Part shown: positions 1-9,230 of the stretch, one piece after another
How positions within the stretch are numbered: position 1 is the stretch's first letter
Layout of the letters: each line of letters opens with the position of its first letter
IMG/VR virus record: IMGVR_UViG_3300024054_000523
Coordinates: 1 to 43,722 of that record
Reading direction: 5' to 3' (one strand)
DNA: 43,722 nt
From: a virus
Program-made: the position numbers and the translations under genes
Notes under the pieces: generated by a model
Seen by the model: only the letters and a program-made list of their open reading frames with translations
What the model was told of the DNA's origin: nothing
Databases searched by the model: none

Positions 1-519
1 TTACCACCCCATGGTGATGTCGTAGGCCAGGACGGACTCGACCGTGGCTAGGGCGGAGATGGCCTCGGCGTGGGCCTTCTCCCGCGAGAAACAGGCCTGG
101 ACGTGGGCGCCAACCGCCAGGGCGATCTGGGCCAAGGTCTGCTGGTCGATGGTGGTCCATCCGTCCTCTCCCTTCCAGTCGATCAGTACCCCAGGGGTCA
201 TGGCGCTATAGGCCAAGGCCCCGGAGAGCATGGCTTGGCTCTCCCTATCGGTGCTGATACGCGCCCCGGCGACGGTGATCCCGCCGGTCTCCTGCTGGTA
301 GCGGTAGGCGGCGAGTTCTTGCAACGCCATGGCCTTGGCTTCCTCCAGGGTGATCTCCGGCAATGGGATTGGCACCACTTTCCCGCTATCCCAATGCCAC
401 TCGTAGGCCACGCAGTCATCAGGGCATGGTTCGAAATGGAGCGGCATGGCGGTTGGCCACGGGGTATCCGACACTTGCGCCACCAGGCCCCTTTCGTCAA
501 TCAATGCGTATTGTGTCAT
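1..519 (-). CDS. Tail fibre assembly-like protein (DUF4376 type)
   Basis: The 172-residue product has a short N-terminal half that ends in a Tyr-Glu-Trp-His-Trp stretch, then a charged helical region and a C-terminal half with the EAKAMALQELAAYRYQQETG pattern seen in the DUF4376 family. Those proteins sit next to phage tail fibres and are thought to help fibre folding or attachment. It is the last gene of the late operon that is visible, and its ATG at 519 overlaps the stop of the glycine-rich fibre gene (TGATG), so translation is probably coupled. A GTG one codon upstream is also possible. A GGAG lies about 9 bases before the ATG. The stop codon is the first three bases of the window, so the gene is complete. 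Confidence 0.7.
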   Translation of the reverse strand: MTQYALIDERGLVAQVSDTPWPTAMPLHFEPCPDDCVAYEWHWDSGKVVPIPLPEITLEEAKAMALQELAAYRYQQETGGITVAGARISTDRESQAMLSGALAYSAMTPGVLIDWKGEDGWTTIDQQTLAQIALAVGAHVQACFSREKAHAEAISALATVESVLAYDITMGW

Positions 520-1418
520 CACAGATACTCCGTAATTATTACTGATCCATCTTGACCATTCGCCCCAGGATGAGTCGTATAACTCTCACCCAACCCGCCG
601 ACCCCTCCTGAATTCCCTGCTCCTGTTGTATTGGTTGATCCTCCAGAAGCGGAACCGTTAGCTCCCGCCGCAGCAGATGTTCCGCCGCCGCCACCATTGG
701 CAGTTTGCCCCGACTGCGTACAGGTTGTCGCTGTGCCAGCGGTGCCGCTCTCTCCACTCGATGTCCCCCCCACGCCGTGATTTCCCACCGTACCGCTAAG
801 CACTGTTCCTGGGGTTATAGACATTGTTTTGAAACTATACCCCCCATCACCTCCATCATGACCAGCCTGACCAGAAAAGTTACTTATTGACGCAGACCCA
901 CCACCTCCTGCTCCATTCAGTGTTATTTTTACCGAACGAGTTCTATTCGATGTCGTAAACGACCACGACCCAGAAGTAGTCTTGGAGTATCCTCCATTTG
1001 GCACCGAGAAGCCTGTAATCACGTCATAAAGTCCATCTGGGGTTACAGCCCTGGTCGTGTCAGTTCCAGCAATAGTCTCGGAGCTGGTGGCCAGCTCCAC
1101 CGCGCCAGCAACGGTGGTGGTGGCCACCGGGACATTCCCCAATCCATCCAGCTTGGTTTTGTCAGCCGCGCTCATCAGCCCCTTTTTAGAGGTGGTGGCC
1201 ACATTGAGCAGAGCGGTGACATCGGTGGCGCTGAGGAATGAGGTGGCCAGCTTGCCTAAGCTGTTAAGCGGAGCAATGCCGCTGGCAGCGCCAAACGAGG
1301 CAATGATGGCCTTGATCTTGTTGACAGCGGCTAGGAGTTCAAGCCGCGCTTCCGCTGGGCTGTCGCCGGTGCCGCTGTCCAGGTTGGTGGTGGTTAGATC
1401 GTCAGAAGGAAAGGCCAT
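519..1418 (-). CDS. Glycine-rich tail fibre / adhesin
   Basis: The 299-residue protein begins with a helical, Ala-rich region (about 1-75) resembling the shaft or attachment part of phage fibres. It then has a KKGLMSAADKTKLDGL motif (about 78-93) that is very common in bacteriophage fibre proteins, and ends in a long Gly/Ser/Thr/Asn-rich stretch with several GGGG runs (about 165-290). Glycine-rich tips of this kind form polyglycine sandwich adhesins in some fibres, so this is a candidate receptor-binding tip. It lies directly downstream of the central tail protein gene and overlaps the assembly-type gene. The poly-Gly region is coded with AT-richer codons than the neighbours, which suggests the tip has been exchanged. 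Confidence 0.75.
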   Translation of the reverse strand: MAFPSDDLTTTNLDSGTGDSPAEARLELLAAVNKIKAIIASFGAASGIAPLNSLGKLATSFLSATDVTALLNVATTSKKGLMSAADKTKLDGLGNVPVATTTVAGAVELATSSETIAGTDTTRAVTPDGLYDVITGFSVPNGGYSKTTSGSWSFTTSNRTRSVKITLNGAGGGGSASISNFSGQAGHDGGDGGYSFKTMSITPGTVLSGTVGNHGVGGTSSGESGTAGTATTCTQSGQTANGGGGGTSAAAGANGSASGGSTNTTGAGNSGGVGGLGESYTTHPGANGQDGSVIITEYL

Positions 1419-1421
1419 GGC

Positions 1422-4400
1422 TCATACTCCTCGCACGTAGGCGTCAATCACGGCGTCGGCCAGGACGCCAGAGGCATTGTAAATCTTAATCTCAGGGGCC
1501 AAGGCACCGCTTACCGTCCTGGCCTTGTTGATCACCACAGAGGACCAGCCAGCCGTTACCCCCTGCATGGCGATCATCACCTGGGTCACCACCGAAAACG
1601 GTTTTGTCAGGGGCAGGTAGATGTGGCCGGCAGCCACCCGGTTGGCAGACGGAAGGCCAGAGGTGGATAGGTCATTGACCTCTTCGGTCTTGGTCTGGCC
1701 GGTGACCACAATGGACAGGGAGGACAGCGTAGGCGGCGGGCTGGTGTTGTCGGTGACAACCACCTTGATCTTGATGTACTGCGCCTTGACCATGCCCAAG
1801 GACACCCAGCCGCTCCAGTTCTGGTTGTCGGTAGAGGTGTTCATGGTGATGACAGCCGTGCCAGTGGCCACTGCCGTGGCGATCATGGTCACCTGGAGCG
1901 CCGAGCCCAGGTCAATAGCTGGGTGCTCATAGGTGAGCTGGGCGAGCGGGTTGGGAAACCAAGTGGTCCATTGATCCCAGGTGGCTGGTAGCCCGTCCCA
2001 GGTCGTCTGGTCGTTGGCCACCAGTTGCGAGCCCTCCACATGACAGCCAGTCTTGGTCCCCGGCCAAGTTGGCCTGGCGTTGACCGCATAGATGGCTTGG
2101 CCCATGCGCGGGTCACCCAGCGATCCGACGATGGCCCGCATGGCGGTTGACTCGTTGCCAGACCAATCCACCGCCTTAATCCCGAACAGGTAATCACCGG
2201 CCTCGAGGGCGTTGGTCTCCAGGGGAGACATCACCACCAGGCCGCTGGAGAGGTCGGTCATTTCTTCCCAGGTGCCGTTGGTGCCAGTCTTGTAGCGGAT
2301 GCGGAACCCGGCGAGGTCCGGTGGCCGGTAGGCCATGGACCAGCTAAATTCTCGGGTGCCATCAGCTTGGCAGGAGACAGAGAAGGCATCAACATCGGGC
2401 GGGCCGTCGCTCTTGCCGTCGATGGAGACTTGCGCCGTGTTGCCGCCGGTGCTGATCAGGCCCTTGCCAGCAGCCACCACCGTGATCTTGTAGGTGTGAC
2501 CTATTGTCAGCAGCGAGGGCGGGACCACATAGCGCAGGCCGTGGGCCGGGAATGGCCCCATGGCCGAGCCGCCCGAGGACATATCCTCCAGCCACACCTC
2601 CCAGGCCTGGGCCGGATCGGTGGCAGCGGCCAGCCACGAGACCGAGATCTGGGACATCGTGGTGCCATCCTTCTCCATCGACAGGTACTCGCTAGCGGAG
2701 ACGGCATAGGCCTTGGCTTTGGTCTTGGGGGTGTCCGGCGGGCTGATGAGGTAGACCGTATCCTGGGACAATAGCTCGCTGTACTCCCGGCCCGACACGG
2801 TCTTCTTCAGGTCGTGGGTCCGGCTGAGGCGGGTGCAGCGGTAGGTCCGCTTGTAGGTCTGCACCGGTCCGAAGCTGTACTCGTCGTAGCGGGCCGGGAC
2901 ATCGGACGGGTCAAGGGCGGCGGCAAAGGTCAGAGTGGCGGTGGTGGTCAGCGCTGAAACCTGAGCGAGGGCCTTGTCCAGGATCACGCCATCGGCGCGG
3001 CTGATCAGGATGGCGTATGCCTCACCGGCCAGCAGCGTCACCTCCCGGTCTAGGGTGATCGTGACCGTGCCGGCGGCCACGATCCGGCCAGAGTCGCCCC
3101 AGGTTGGGGCGTCGTGCATGAAGTAGAACAGATCGCCCACCTGGGTGGCCAGGGCGGCAACATCGACATCAAAGGTAATGTCCCTGATCTCCCAGGCGTT
3201 GCTGTTGAGGTCGGCCACCCCCGAGCGGACCACCTGCCCCCGCGAGGTGGAGCCGTAGGCGTTCCTGGAGGTCTTGTTGTCTGTCTCGCCGGCCTGGTCA
3301 TAGTCCGGCGAGACGATGGTGACCACCTGGCGGGAGTAGTCCAGGTCCTTGTCGTAGTAGCTGATCTCCACGGCGTTGGCCCGGTCCTCCTGGCCCAGAT
3401 AGGTCAGCTTGAAGTTGGTCACGCTGCCGGTGGTGAAGAGCTGCCGCGGCACGGCGGGCATGTCGGCCACCACGCCGTATTTTGAGCCACGGCGGATCGG
3501 TTGCGCCCGGCCAATGCGGCAGATCTGCTGGGCGTTGGTCCAGGCGTTGGCCTGGACATCGAGGTAGAGGTCGAGGCAGTAACGTTTCTCGGCGCCGCCA
3601 TCCTCGGGCCTGATGATCTCGTCGCAGTGCGCCGCCCAGGCGGCGATCTCGTCGTAGAGCATCAGGGACGGGTCGACCCCCTGGTGGGTGGTCCAAAAGG
3701 CGTAGTAGGCCCAGGCCAGGTTATCAGCCCTACGGGCGGACCAGGACCCGGTGTGCGGGTTATAGACCTGGACATAGGTCCGCTCGGCCAGGAAGGTGAT
3801 GGACGGCACGCCTCCGGAGAGCTGGTCGGTGGCCAGGGCCGTGACCGCCACCTTGGCAATGCCGGGGTAGGTTAGGTTCTGCTTGATCACCTCCCGGTGC
3901 GACGCCAAAAATATCGTGGTCTTCTCGCGGTACGACGTCGACTCGGCATTGGTCCGGCGGAGGCGGAACTCGTACTGGCCGGCGCTTAAGTTGTCGATGG
4001 TGTAGGTCTGGCGCACGGCCTGGGTGGTGGCCCCGGACAGGGTGGCCGTGCCGTGCTTGACAAAGGCGCCGCCCGCCAGGCCGTACCAGACCTCGATCAC
4101 CGCCTGGCGGTTGTCGAGCCCGCCGCCATCGTTGCTGTAAAACAGGCCATAGGGGGCAACGAGGTCGATCTCGATTGTCTCCACCTCGTTGCCGGTGGTG
4201 GTCCGGTCGAGGTTGGCAGTGGTCAGCTTTACCCCATGGTCGATCTGGGCCACGATCTGGTCAAAGCCGGGGATCACCGCGTCGTTCAAGCCACCAGGAC
4301 GGGTATAGGTGGTGACGCCCTGGAAGTGGGAGGCATCCTGGCCGTTGATCTCGACCTTGGAGATGGCCACGCTGTCCACGCCCTCGGTGTCGGCCACGCC

Positions 4401-5042
4401 GATCAAGACATGCAGGTACTGTTTGTCCCCGGACACGGTGACGAATTTGGACAAGATCTGGCCAGAGACCCGCATCTTGCCAAAGAGGAGCTGCACCGGG
4501 CGGCCCTGGCCTTCGGTGGCCCGCAGATCGCCCCAGCCGTAGGTCGGCGACTCTTTGAACGGATCGGAGCCGATCTGCGGCACATCAGGCGCGGATGGTG
4601 GCAGGACGGCGTTGACCAGGGCCGCTCCGCCAGCCACTGCCAGGCCGGTGCCGATGGCGGCCGCCGCGGCATAGGTGCCATACCCGGCAGCTTGAATGCC
4701 ATAGACCAGCGATTCGCCAAGCCAGGCCCCGAACTGCGGCGCGACCATGATCACGGCCACCATGGCCAGGATCCGCAGAACGTCTCCGTCCTCGAGGATG
4801 GGGCAGACGGCGATGAAGTCGCCGGGCCGGACTACAGGCCAGTGCTCCACCTCGCCGAGTACGCCGCGCCAGTGGGTGCGGTCCTGGCTGGTCACGGACA
4901 CCGCCCACTTCACCTCGGGCAGGTTGCGGACCTCGTCTAAGTAATGCGGCACAGTGGCCCCAGGGAAGGGTTCGACTACCGCCACCCGGCGCTCAGCGTC
5001 GGGGAAGGGCGAACTGAGCTGGCAGACGGTGACTTTATCCAT
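1422..5042 (-). CDS. Central tail tip protein, lambda J-like (host specificity)
   Basis: This 1206-residue protein should form the central tail tip under the baseplate, as lambda J does. The N-terminal about 90 residues are soluble, followed by an Ala/Gly-rich hydrophobic stretch (about 90-150) typical of the tail-assembly I/J family. Residues about 150-620 match the general J layout (a GWGDLR...G..VQLLFGKMRVSG segment). The C-terminal half looks like fibronectin-type and beta-sandwich modules. The start chosen is the ATG at 5042 (M-D-K-V). It overlaps the end of the NlpC/P60 gene by 8 bases; a longer open frame to 5126 would overlap that gene far more. The order K-like, J-like, fibre matches lambdoid tails. 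Confidence 0.85.
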   Translation of the reverse strand: MDKVTVCQLSSPFPDAERRVAVVEPFPGATVPHYLDEVRNLPEVKWAVSVTSQDRTHWRGVLGEVEHWPVVRPGDFIAVCPILEDGDVLRILAMVAVIMVAPQFGAWLGESLVYGIQAAGYGTYAAAAAIGTGLAVAGGAALVNAVLPPSAPDVPQIGSDPFKESPTYGWGDLRATEGQGRPVQLLFGKMRVSGQILSKFVTVSGDKQYLHVLIGVADTEGVDSVAISKVEINGQDASHFQGVTTYTRPGGLNDAVIPGFDQIVAQIDHGVKLTTANLDRTTTGNEVETIEIDLVAPYGLFYSNDGGGLDNRQAVIEVWYGLAGGAFVKHGTATLSGATTQAVRQTYTIDNLSAGQYEFRLRRTNAESTSYREKTTIFLASHREVIKQNLTYPGIAKVAVTALATDQLSGGVPSITFLAERTYVQVYNPHTGSWSARRADNLAWAYYAFWTTHQGVDPSLMLYDEIAAWAAHCDEIIRPEDGGAEKRYCLDLYLDVQANAWTNAQQICRIGRAQPIRRGSKYGVVADMPAVPRQLFTTGSVTNFKLTYLGQEDRANAVEISYYDKDLDYSRQVVTIVSPDYDQAGETDNKTSRNAYGSTSRGQVVRSGVADLNSNAWEIRDITFDVDVAALATQVGDLFYFMHDAPTWGDSGRIVAAGTVTITLDREVTLLAGEAYAILISRADGVILDKALAQVSALTTTATLTFAAALDPSDVPARYDEYSFGPVQTYKRTYRCTRLSRTHDLKKTVSGREYSELLSQDTVYLISPPDTPKTKAKAYAVSASEYLSMEKDGTTMSQISVSWLAAATDPAQAWEVWLEDMSSGGSAMGPFPAHGLRYVVPPSLLTIGHTYKITVVAAGKGLISTGGNTAQVSIDGKSDGPPDVDAFSVSCQADGTREFSWSMAYRPPDLAGFRIRYKTGTNGTWEEMTDLSSGLVVMSPLETNALEAGDYLFGIKAVDWSGNESTAMRAIVGSLGDPRMGQAIYAVNARPTWPGTKTGCHVEGSQLVANDQTTWDGLPATWDQWTTWFPNPLAQLTYEHPAIDLGSALQVTMIATAVATGTAVITMNTSTDNQNWSGWVSLGMVKAQYIKIKVVVTDNTSPPPTLSSLSIVVTGQTKTEEVNDLSTSGLPSANRVAAGHIYLPLTKPFSVVTQVMIAMQGVTAGWSSVVINKARTVSGALAPEIKIYNASGVLADAVIDAYVRGV

Positions 5043-5433
5043 GATAGCGCCAGTAGCCGTTAATGGCGGCCCGCCAAAGGGGGGAGTCAAGGTCGTCGAG
5101 GCGCACCCCGTGGTGGCGCAGGGCATGGATAAATACCCCGCCGCCCAGGCAGACCCCGAGGTGGTTGGTCACGTAGCCGTGGCCTCCAATCAGACGGCGG
5201 ATGGGGATGATGGCCAGTGGCTCCGGGCCAGGCAGCGGCAGCCAGCGCGGGTCGCGGCTGCCTCGCTCGATGGCTGCCGCGATGGCTGCCGGGTCAAAGG
5301 TGTCTTGCTGGTGCTGGGGCAGGCTCAGGCCATGGAGGCGGTAGACGGCGCAGGCCAGTCCCCAGCAGTCGTAGGCCTCGGGGCCGCGGCCATTCTCCGC
5401 GAATGGTATGCCGATCAGGTCGTCGATGGTCAT
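5035..5433 (-). CDS. NlpC/P60 tail peptidase, lambda K-like
   Basis: The 132-residue protein is a small NlpC/P60 cysteine peptidase domain. The catalytic Cys is in Y-D-C-W-G-L near residue 22, and the catalytic His is in N-H-L-G-V with further His residues in I-H-A-L-R-H-H. In lambda K this domain is part of the tail tip and is thought to cut peptidoglycan or be needed for tip assembly. The chosen ATG at 5433 overlaps the stop of the L-like gene by four bases (ATGA), so the two are translationally coupled. The protein is shorter than lambda K and lacks the JAB/MPN half, as in many non-enteric phages. Confidence 0.85.
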   Translation of the reverse strand: MTIDDLIGIPFAENGRGPEAYDCWGLACAVYRLHGLSLPQHQQDTFDPAAIAAAIERGSRDPRWLPLPGPEPLAIIPIRRLIGGHGYVTNHLGVCLGGGVFIHALRHHGVRLDDLDSPLWRAAINGYWRYHG

Positions 5434-6434
5434 GCTTTGGCCGTGGTCACCGTGGTCGGTCCCAGGTTGAGGTTGGTCGAGCGCCAGACGTAATAGTCTT
5501 CGCAATAGCCCTGGGCGTTGGTCACCTCCACCACTTCAGGCGGACGGAATCCACCGGCAAAGCCGTTGACCCGGAAGGTGACCAGGCCAAGGCGGGTGGG
5601 GCTGGCGAAGAGGATGTATTCGTTCACCCCCGGCGTAACGTCAAAGACCCTGGTGTTGTCGTTGGAGCGGTTGTATTCAGCCAGGGCGGTGACGTCGGCC
5701 GAGCTGTAGCCTGAGGCCTTGGCGGTCACGCCGTTGTAGATGTAGTTCAGCGACGAATAGGGGCTGATGTCCGACTCGCCATAGACGTACATGCCGCCGT
5801 CGATGCCGGGGAAGCCTCCGAAACGGGAGCCGTTGCCCAGCTCCTTGCAGCGGGCAAACGAACGGTTGCATGAGGTCTCGTCGCCGACGTAGCCGCAGAG
5901 CGGCCCCTTGAAACCGGGGACAAAGCCAAGGCCGGGGACGTACTTGGGTCCGTAGCGGCAATGGTCCTTGAGGTAGCGGCCCCGGGGCGAACGCATCCGC
6001 TGCGGGTTCTCGGCGCCGCAGCGGATGGTGACCCACTGCAGGTCGACCCCGCAGCCGATGACGCTGACCGTCTCTTCCAGCTCCGCCTTGGTGATGGAAA
6101 GGTGACCAGAGTGGACGATCCGCAGGGTGACGGTGGCTCCGTTCAGGCCGTTGGTCGCCTCGAGGTAGGGGATCAGGGCCCGGGTGACGTTCGAGACCCG
6201 GATCGAGAAGGTGGGCAGGCCGCCCTGTCCGTCCTCCACCACATCGTCGATGAGGAAGGGAAACGGCGAGTAAAGTTCGTTGCTGCTGGCTGGCCACTCG
6301 ATAGGCTCGTTGTTGTTGACCAGACGCAGGGGCATTGGGTAGCCGGGGACGGCGATGGCGAGCAAGATCAGCCAGGACCCGGTGGAAGAAATCTTGTTTT
6401 TTTCGAGGATAGCGGCGGAAGAGAGGGGGAGCAT
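5430..6434 (-). CDS. Minor tail protein, lambda L-like (Cys-rich)
   Basis: The 334-residue protein starts with the L-family opening (NKISSTGSWLILL, then RLVNNNEPIEW and FPF). In the second half it has five or more cysteines in the spacing C-G-V-D, R-C-G-A-E-N-P, D-H-C-R-Y-G, L-C-G-Y and S-C-N-R-S-F-A-R-C. In lambda L the comparable cysteines bind an iron-sulfur cluster, so the same is likely here; that is inference from the family. The gene lies between the M-like and K-like genes as in lambda. Residues after about 220 (many Ser/Tyr) are less familiar. Confidence 0.8.
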   Translation of the reverse strand: MLPLSSAAILEKNKISSTGSWLILLAIAVPGYPMPLRLVNNNEPIEWPASSNELYSPFPFLIDDVVEDGQGGLPTFSIRVSNVTRALIPYLEATNGLNGATVTLRIVHSGHLSITKAELEETVSVIGCGVDLQWVTIRCGAENPQRMRSPRGRYLKDHCRYGPKYVPGLGFVPGFKGPLCGYVGDETSCNRSFARCKELGNGSRFGGFPGIDGGMYVYGESDISPYSSLNYIYNGVTAKASGYSSADVTALAEYNRSNDNTRVFDVTPGVNEYILFASPTRLGLVTFRVNGFAGGFRPPEVVEVTNAQGYCEDYYVWRSTNLNLGPTTVTTAKA

Positions 6435-6437
6435 GGG

Positions 6438-6776
6438 CTAGACCTCTCGCAGCTCGACGGTGCAGTTCCAGAGCCCTGCCGACCATGAGATATCCGGGAC
6501 CTTGGCCAGCCTGACCTCGTGTGTGGCCAGCGTCTGAGGGTGGATCCAGTAAAACTGGCCCGACGTGCCCCGGTCGGCGATGAACGAATCCAAGGTCATC
6601 TTGTCACCGGCGGAGAGCCCCAGGTAGGGGATCACAAATACCTTACGGCGTCGGGTATATCTGCGCCTGGTGATTTCGTAGCCGGCATCGGTGGACGATG
6701 AAATGTCGCCGGTGTCGTCCCAGCGTTCGGAGAACCCTTCCATCGATAGGGGCTCGATGGCTGGGAAATCCATCAC
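6438..6776 (-). CDS. Minor tail protein, lambda M-like
   Basis: The 112-residue protein has the compact beta-rich pattern of small tail proteins that bridge the tape measure and the tip: an aromatic FSERWDD start, an RRRYTRRRKVFVIPYLGLS strand pair, and FYWIHPQT near the C-terminus. Its ATG overlaps the end of the tape measure gene by four bases, and its stop is four bases from the L-like start. Size and position match lambda M. The sequence alone does not prove function, but the M-L-K-J order is convincing. Confidence 0.7.
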   Translation of the reverse strand: MMDFPAIEPLSMEGFSERWDDTGDISSSTDAGYEITRRRYTRRRKVFVIPYLGLSAGDKMTLDSFIADRGTSGQFYWIHPQTLATHEVRLAKVPDISWSAGLWNCTVELREV

Positions 6777-9229
6777 ATCCCCCCGCGCAAGGCCCTGGAA
6801 TACGGACCGCTCTCAGCCAAATCCTCAAGCATGACGGAGATCACCCACTCATTCCCGTTGAATGACGGGACGGCGGATGCCACCTTCTTCTCGCTGCCCT
6901 TGTTCTCGATGACGACGCGGACTGACTGAGGCTGGGATGCCCCGCCGTACATCGTGACCCCGAGACGGCCCCCTGGCCCGCGCATCAGCGGCAGGATTCC
7001 CTCCGGTCCGGCCTCGCCCATCATCGCGGTGCCGGAGGCGAAGGCAAAGACCGTGGGGCGATTGACTATCGTGTTGGAAAAGGCGGAGATCCCAGGGCCG
7101 TCATAGACCCCGCCGAGGGCGTTGGGGATAAGGTTGGCAAGCCACGAAAATGCCCCGCCGCTGTCCATGGCGGCGAAGATGGGCTCGACAACCTTTTTTT
7201 GCAGCACCATCTGGGTAATCATCCGGCCGAACGACTCGCCGATCTTGCCAAAGGAGAAATCGGCCGTCCACACGGCGTCGGTCATGGTCCGGGCAAAGTC
7301 GTTCCCCCAGCCGGTGAAGGCGTCCTTCATCGCCACGGCGGTGGTTTTCGCCTTGCCCTTAAGGGCCGCCATATCGTCGGCATAGGACTGGATCTGCCCG
7401 GCCAGGAGGTCGCGGCCGCCATGGGTTTGATCGTTCCACGCCTCGTTAAAGTTGGGAGCCGTAACCGGAGCAGCATTGGTCCAATCCTGGTACAGGGCCA
7501 TCTCCTTTCCCGCCGCTCTCAGTTGCCCTTTGAGCTTTTCCAGCTCCTCCCTCTGGGCTGGGCCATACAGCTCCATGCCGCCCAAGAGCCATGTTTGGTA
7601 CTCCGCATTGAGCTTTTTGAGCTCCGCCGTCTTCCACTGCTCAACCTGGACAACCGACAGCCCGAGCTTGCGCCACTCGTCCGCCTGCCGGTTAATCTGC
7701 CCGGTCTGATAGTCGAAATAGCCGCTCCCTTCTCCTTTGAGGTCGGAGAACAGCGACGCCCAGGCAGACTTTTGCGCCCCGGCGAATTCCTTGTCTTTGG
7801 CAATCCGCTGCTGGTACTGCTTTTCGTAAACCTCCCGGAGCCCCTCCAGCTCTTTTAACTTGTCCGCCAGCGGGTCTTTATTCATCTGTGGCGTATTGAC
7901 GCGCTTACGGTTCGCCTCCCGCAATTCGTCCTCCTTGGCCGCCGCCTTGTCGAGCAGCAGCAATTTTGCCTGCAAATCGGCGATAGCCCTCTCCTGGGCC
8001 CGGAACGACTCGGGCCGGTAGGCCTTTTCGTCGGCGTGCATCTCCCGGAGGATCTGCCGCTCCTGTCTGATCTGGGCAACGACCCCTTCGATTTGTTTGG
8101 CAGCCGAAAGGGACTCGCCGGTGCTGTTGATCATCCCCTTAATCCCCTCGCCCAAGGCGAAACCGCCCATAAACGCCATTACATAGGGATTGGCCCGGAC
8201 CGAGGCATTGAACGCCAGTTGCGCCGCATTGACCGCCCATACTCCGGCGGCGATCTCAAGCACGGTCGGACCGATTGCCCTAATCACCGGCGCGACGGTT
8301 TTGGCCATGACAGTGATGTCGTCAAGGCCATGTTTGACCTTGCCCCAGCCAGACATGATGTCGCCGGAGATCATGTCCCGGTGCTCCCGGAGGTAGGCAT
8401 TGAGTCCCCGGGCATGGCTGACGAGATCAACCATGATCGGCAGGAAGCCAGCGCGCAAGATCTGGTTGACCGTGGTTTCGAGGGTGGTCTTGTTGGCCTC
8501 CCAGGAGTTTGCCAGTTCGTCGGCGAACGGCTTGTAGCCCCGCAGCAGGTTGCCGAGGTTTTCGACCAGCGTCCCTTGCTGCCGCCACTCCTCCGTCATC
8601 TCCCTAAGCTGGCCATGCAGGACGGCGTCGAGCTGGGAGGCGAGCTGGCTTGACGCATCTACCTTGCCCTGTAGCAGGGCGCGGACTTCCTGGCGCAGCT
8701 GCACCTCCATCCCATTGGAGAACACCGTGGCGGCGTTGGCCAGGTTGACAAACCCTTCTATCTGTTTGGTGTTGTTGAGATCGAGCAGCACCCCCTGCTT
8801 GAGCATCTCCTGGGAGATCACCGCCAAGTCCTTGCCCCCGGCGATCGTTTGGGCATCGATCTCTTCGAGCTTTGCCACCAGGGCGGTGGCATACTCCTTG
8901 GCCCCGGCGTACTGGGTGGCCAGGTCCATGCCGTCAACCCGGCCCTGCAAAGAGGTGATCAGGGCAGCGGTCTTGCCCACGGCCATGGTGTAGGATTCAA
9001 CCGCCTGGATGCCGTCCAGGAACACGCCCCGGATCTTCCAGGCCGCAAGCCCTGCCGCCACGGACGAGACCAGGCCGCCCATGGTGTGCATGGTGGCGTT
9101 GGCTCGCGCTCCGGCCCGGTCGATCTCACCCAAGGCGCGGGCCCCGCTCTCGCCGATGGACTTGAAGACAACGGTGCCGTCGTCCTTGACCTTGATCCTG
9201 ATGTTTATGTCGCGCTCGGTTGCTGTCAT
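6773..9229 (-). CDS. Tail tape measure protein
   Basis: The 818-residue protein is the longest helical protein of the tail module and sits where tape measures sit, after the G/GT genes and before M. It has hydrophobic stretches near residues 50-70 and 320-400, long charged helical regions (about 400-600), and a C-terminal segment with G-E-A-G-P-E-G-I-L-P-L, a hallmark of lambda-type tape measure C-termini. It sets tail length and is probably ejected with the DNA. Its length predicts a tail of roughly 120 nm by the usual 0.15 nm per residue rule; that is an estimate. The ATG is 1 base after the TAG of the GT frame, with an AAGAGA ribosome-binding site. Confidence 0.9.
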   Translation of the reverse strand: MTATERDINIRIKVKDDGTVVFKSIGESGARALGEIDRAGARANATMHTMGGLVSSVAAGLAAWKIRGVFLDGIQAVESYTMAVGKTAALITSLQGRVDGMDLATQYAGAKEYATALVAKLEEIDAQTIAGGKDLAVISQEMLKQGVLLDLNNTKQIEGFVNLANAATVFSNGMEVQLRQEVRALLQGKVDASSQLASQLDAVLHGQLREMTEEWRQQGTLVENLGNLLRGYKPFADELANSWEANKTTLETTVNQILRAGFLPIMVDLVSHARGLNAYLREHRDMISGDIMSGWGKVKHGLDDITVMAKTVAPVIRAIGPTVLEIAAGVWAVNAAQLAFNASVRANPYVMAFMGGFALGEGIKGMINSTGESLSAAKQIEGVVAQIRQERQILREMHADEKAYRPESFRAQERAIADLQAKLLLLDKAAAKEDELREANRKRVNTPQMNKDPLADKLKELEGLREVYEKQYQQRIAKDKEFAGAQKSAWASLFSDLKGEGSGYFDYQTGQINRQADEWRKLGLSVVQVEQWKTAELKKLNAEYQTWLLGGMELYGPAQREELEKLKGQLRAAGKEMALYQDWTNAAPVTAPNFNEAWNDQTHGGRDLLAGQIQSYADDMAALKGKAKTTAVAMKDAFTGWGNDFARTMTDAVWTADFSFGKIGESFGRMITQMVLQKKVVEPIFAAMDSGGAFSWLANLIPNALGGVYDGPGISAFSNTIVNRPTVFAFASGTAMMGEAGPEGILPLMRGPGGRLGVTMYGGASQPQSVRVVIENKGSEKKVASAVPSFNGNEWVISVMLEDLAESGPYSRALRGGM

Positions 9230-9230
9230 G

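Noticed and set aside
4053-4940. 295-residue plus-strand frame within the J-like gene
   Set aside because: Same kind of shadow; GC-rich third positions keep the reverse frame open.
5677-6486. 269-residue minus-strand frame overlapping the L-like gene
   Set aside because: Arg/Pro/His-rich out-of-frame translation of the L-like gene, with no plausible start.
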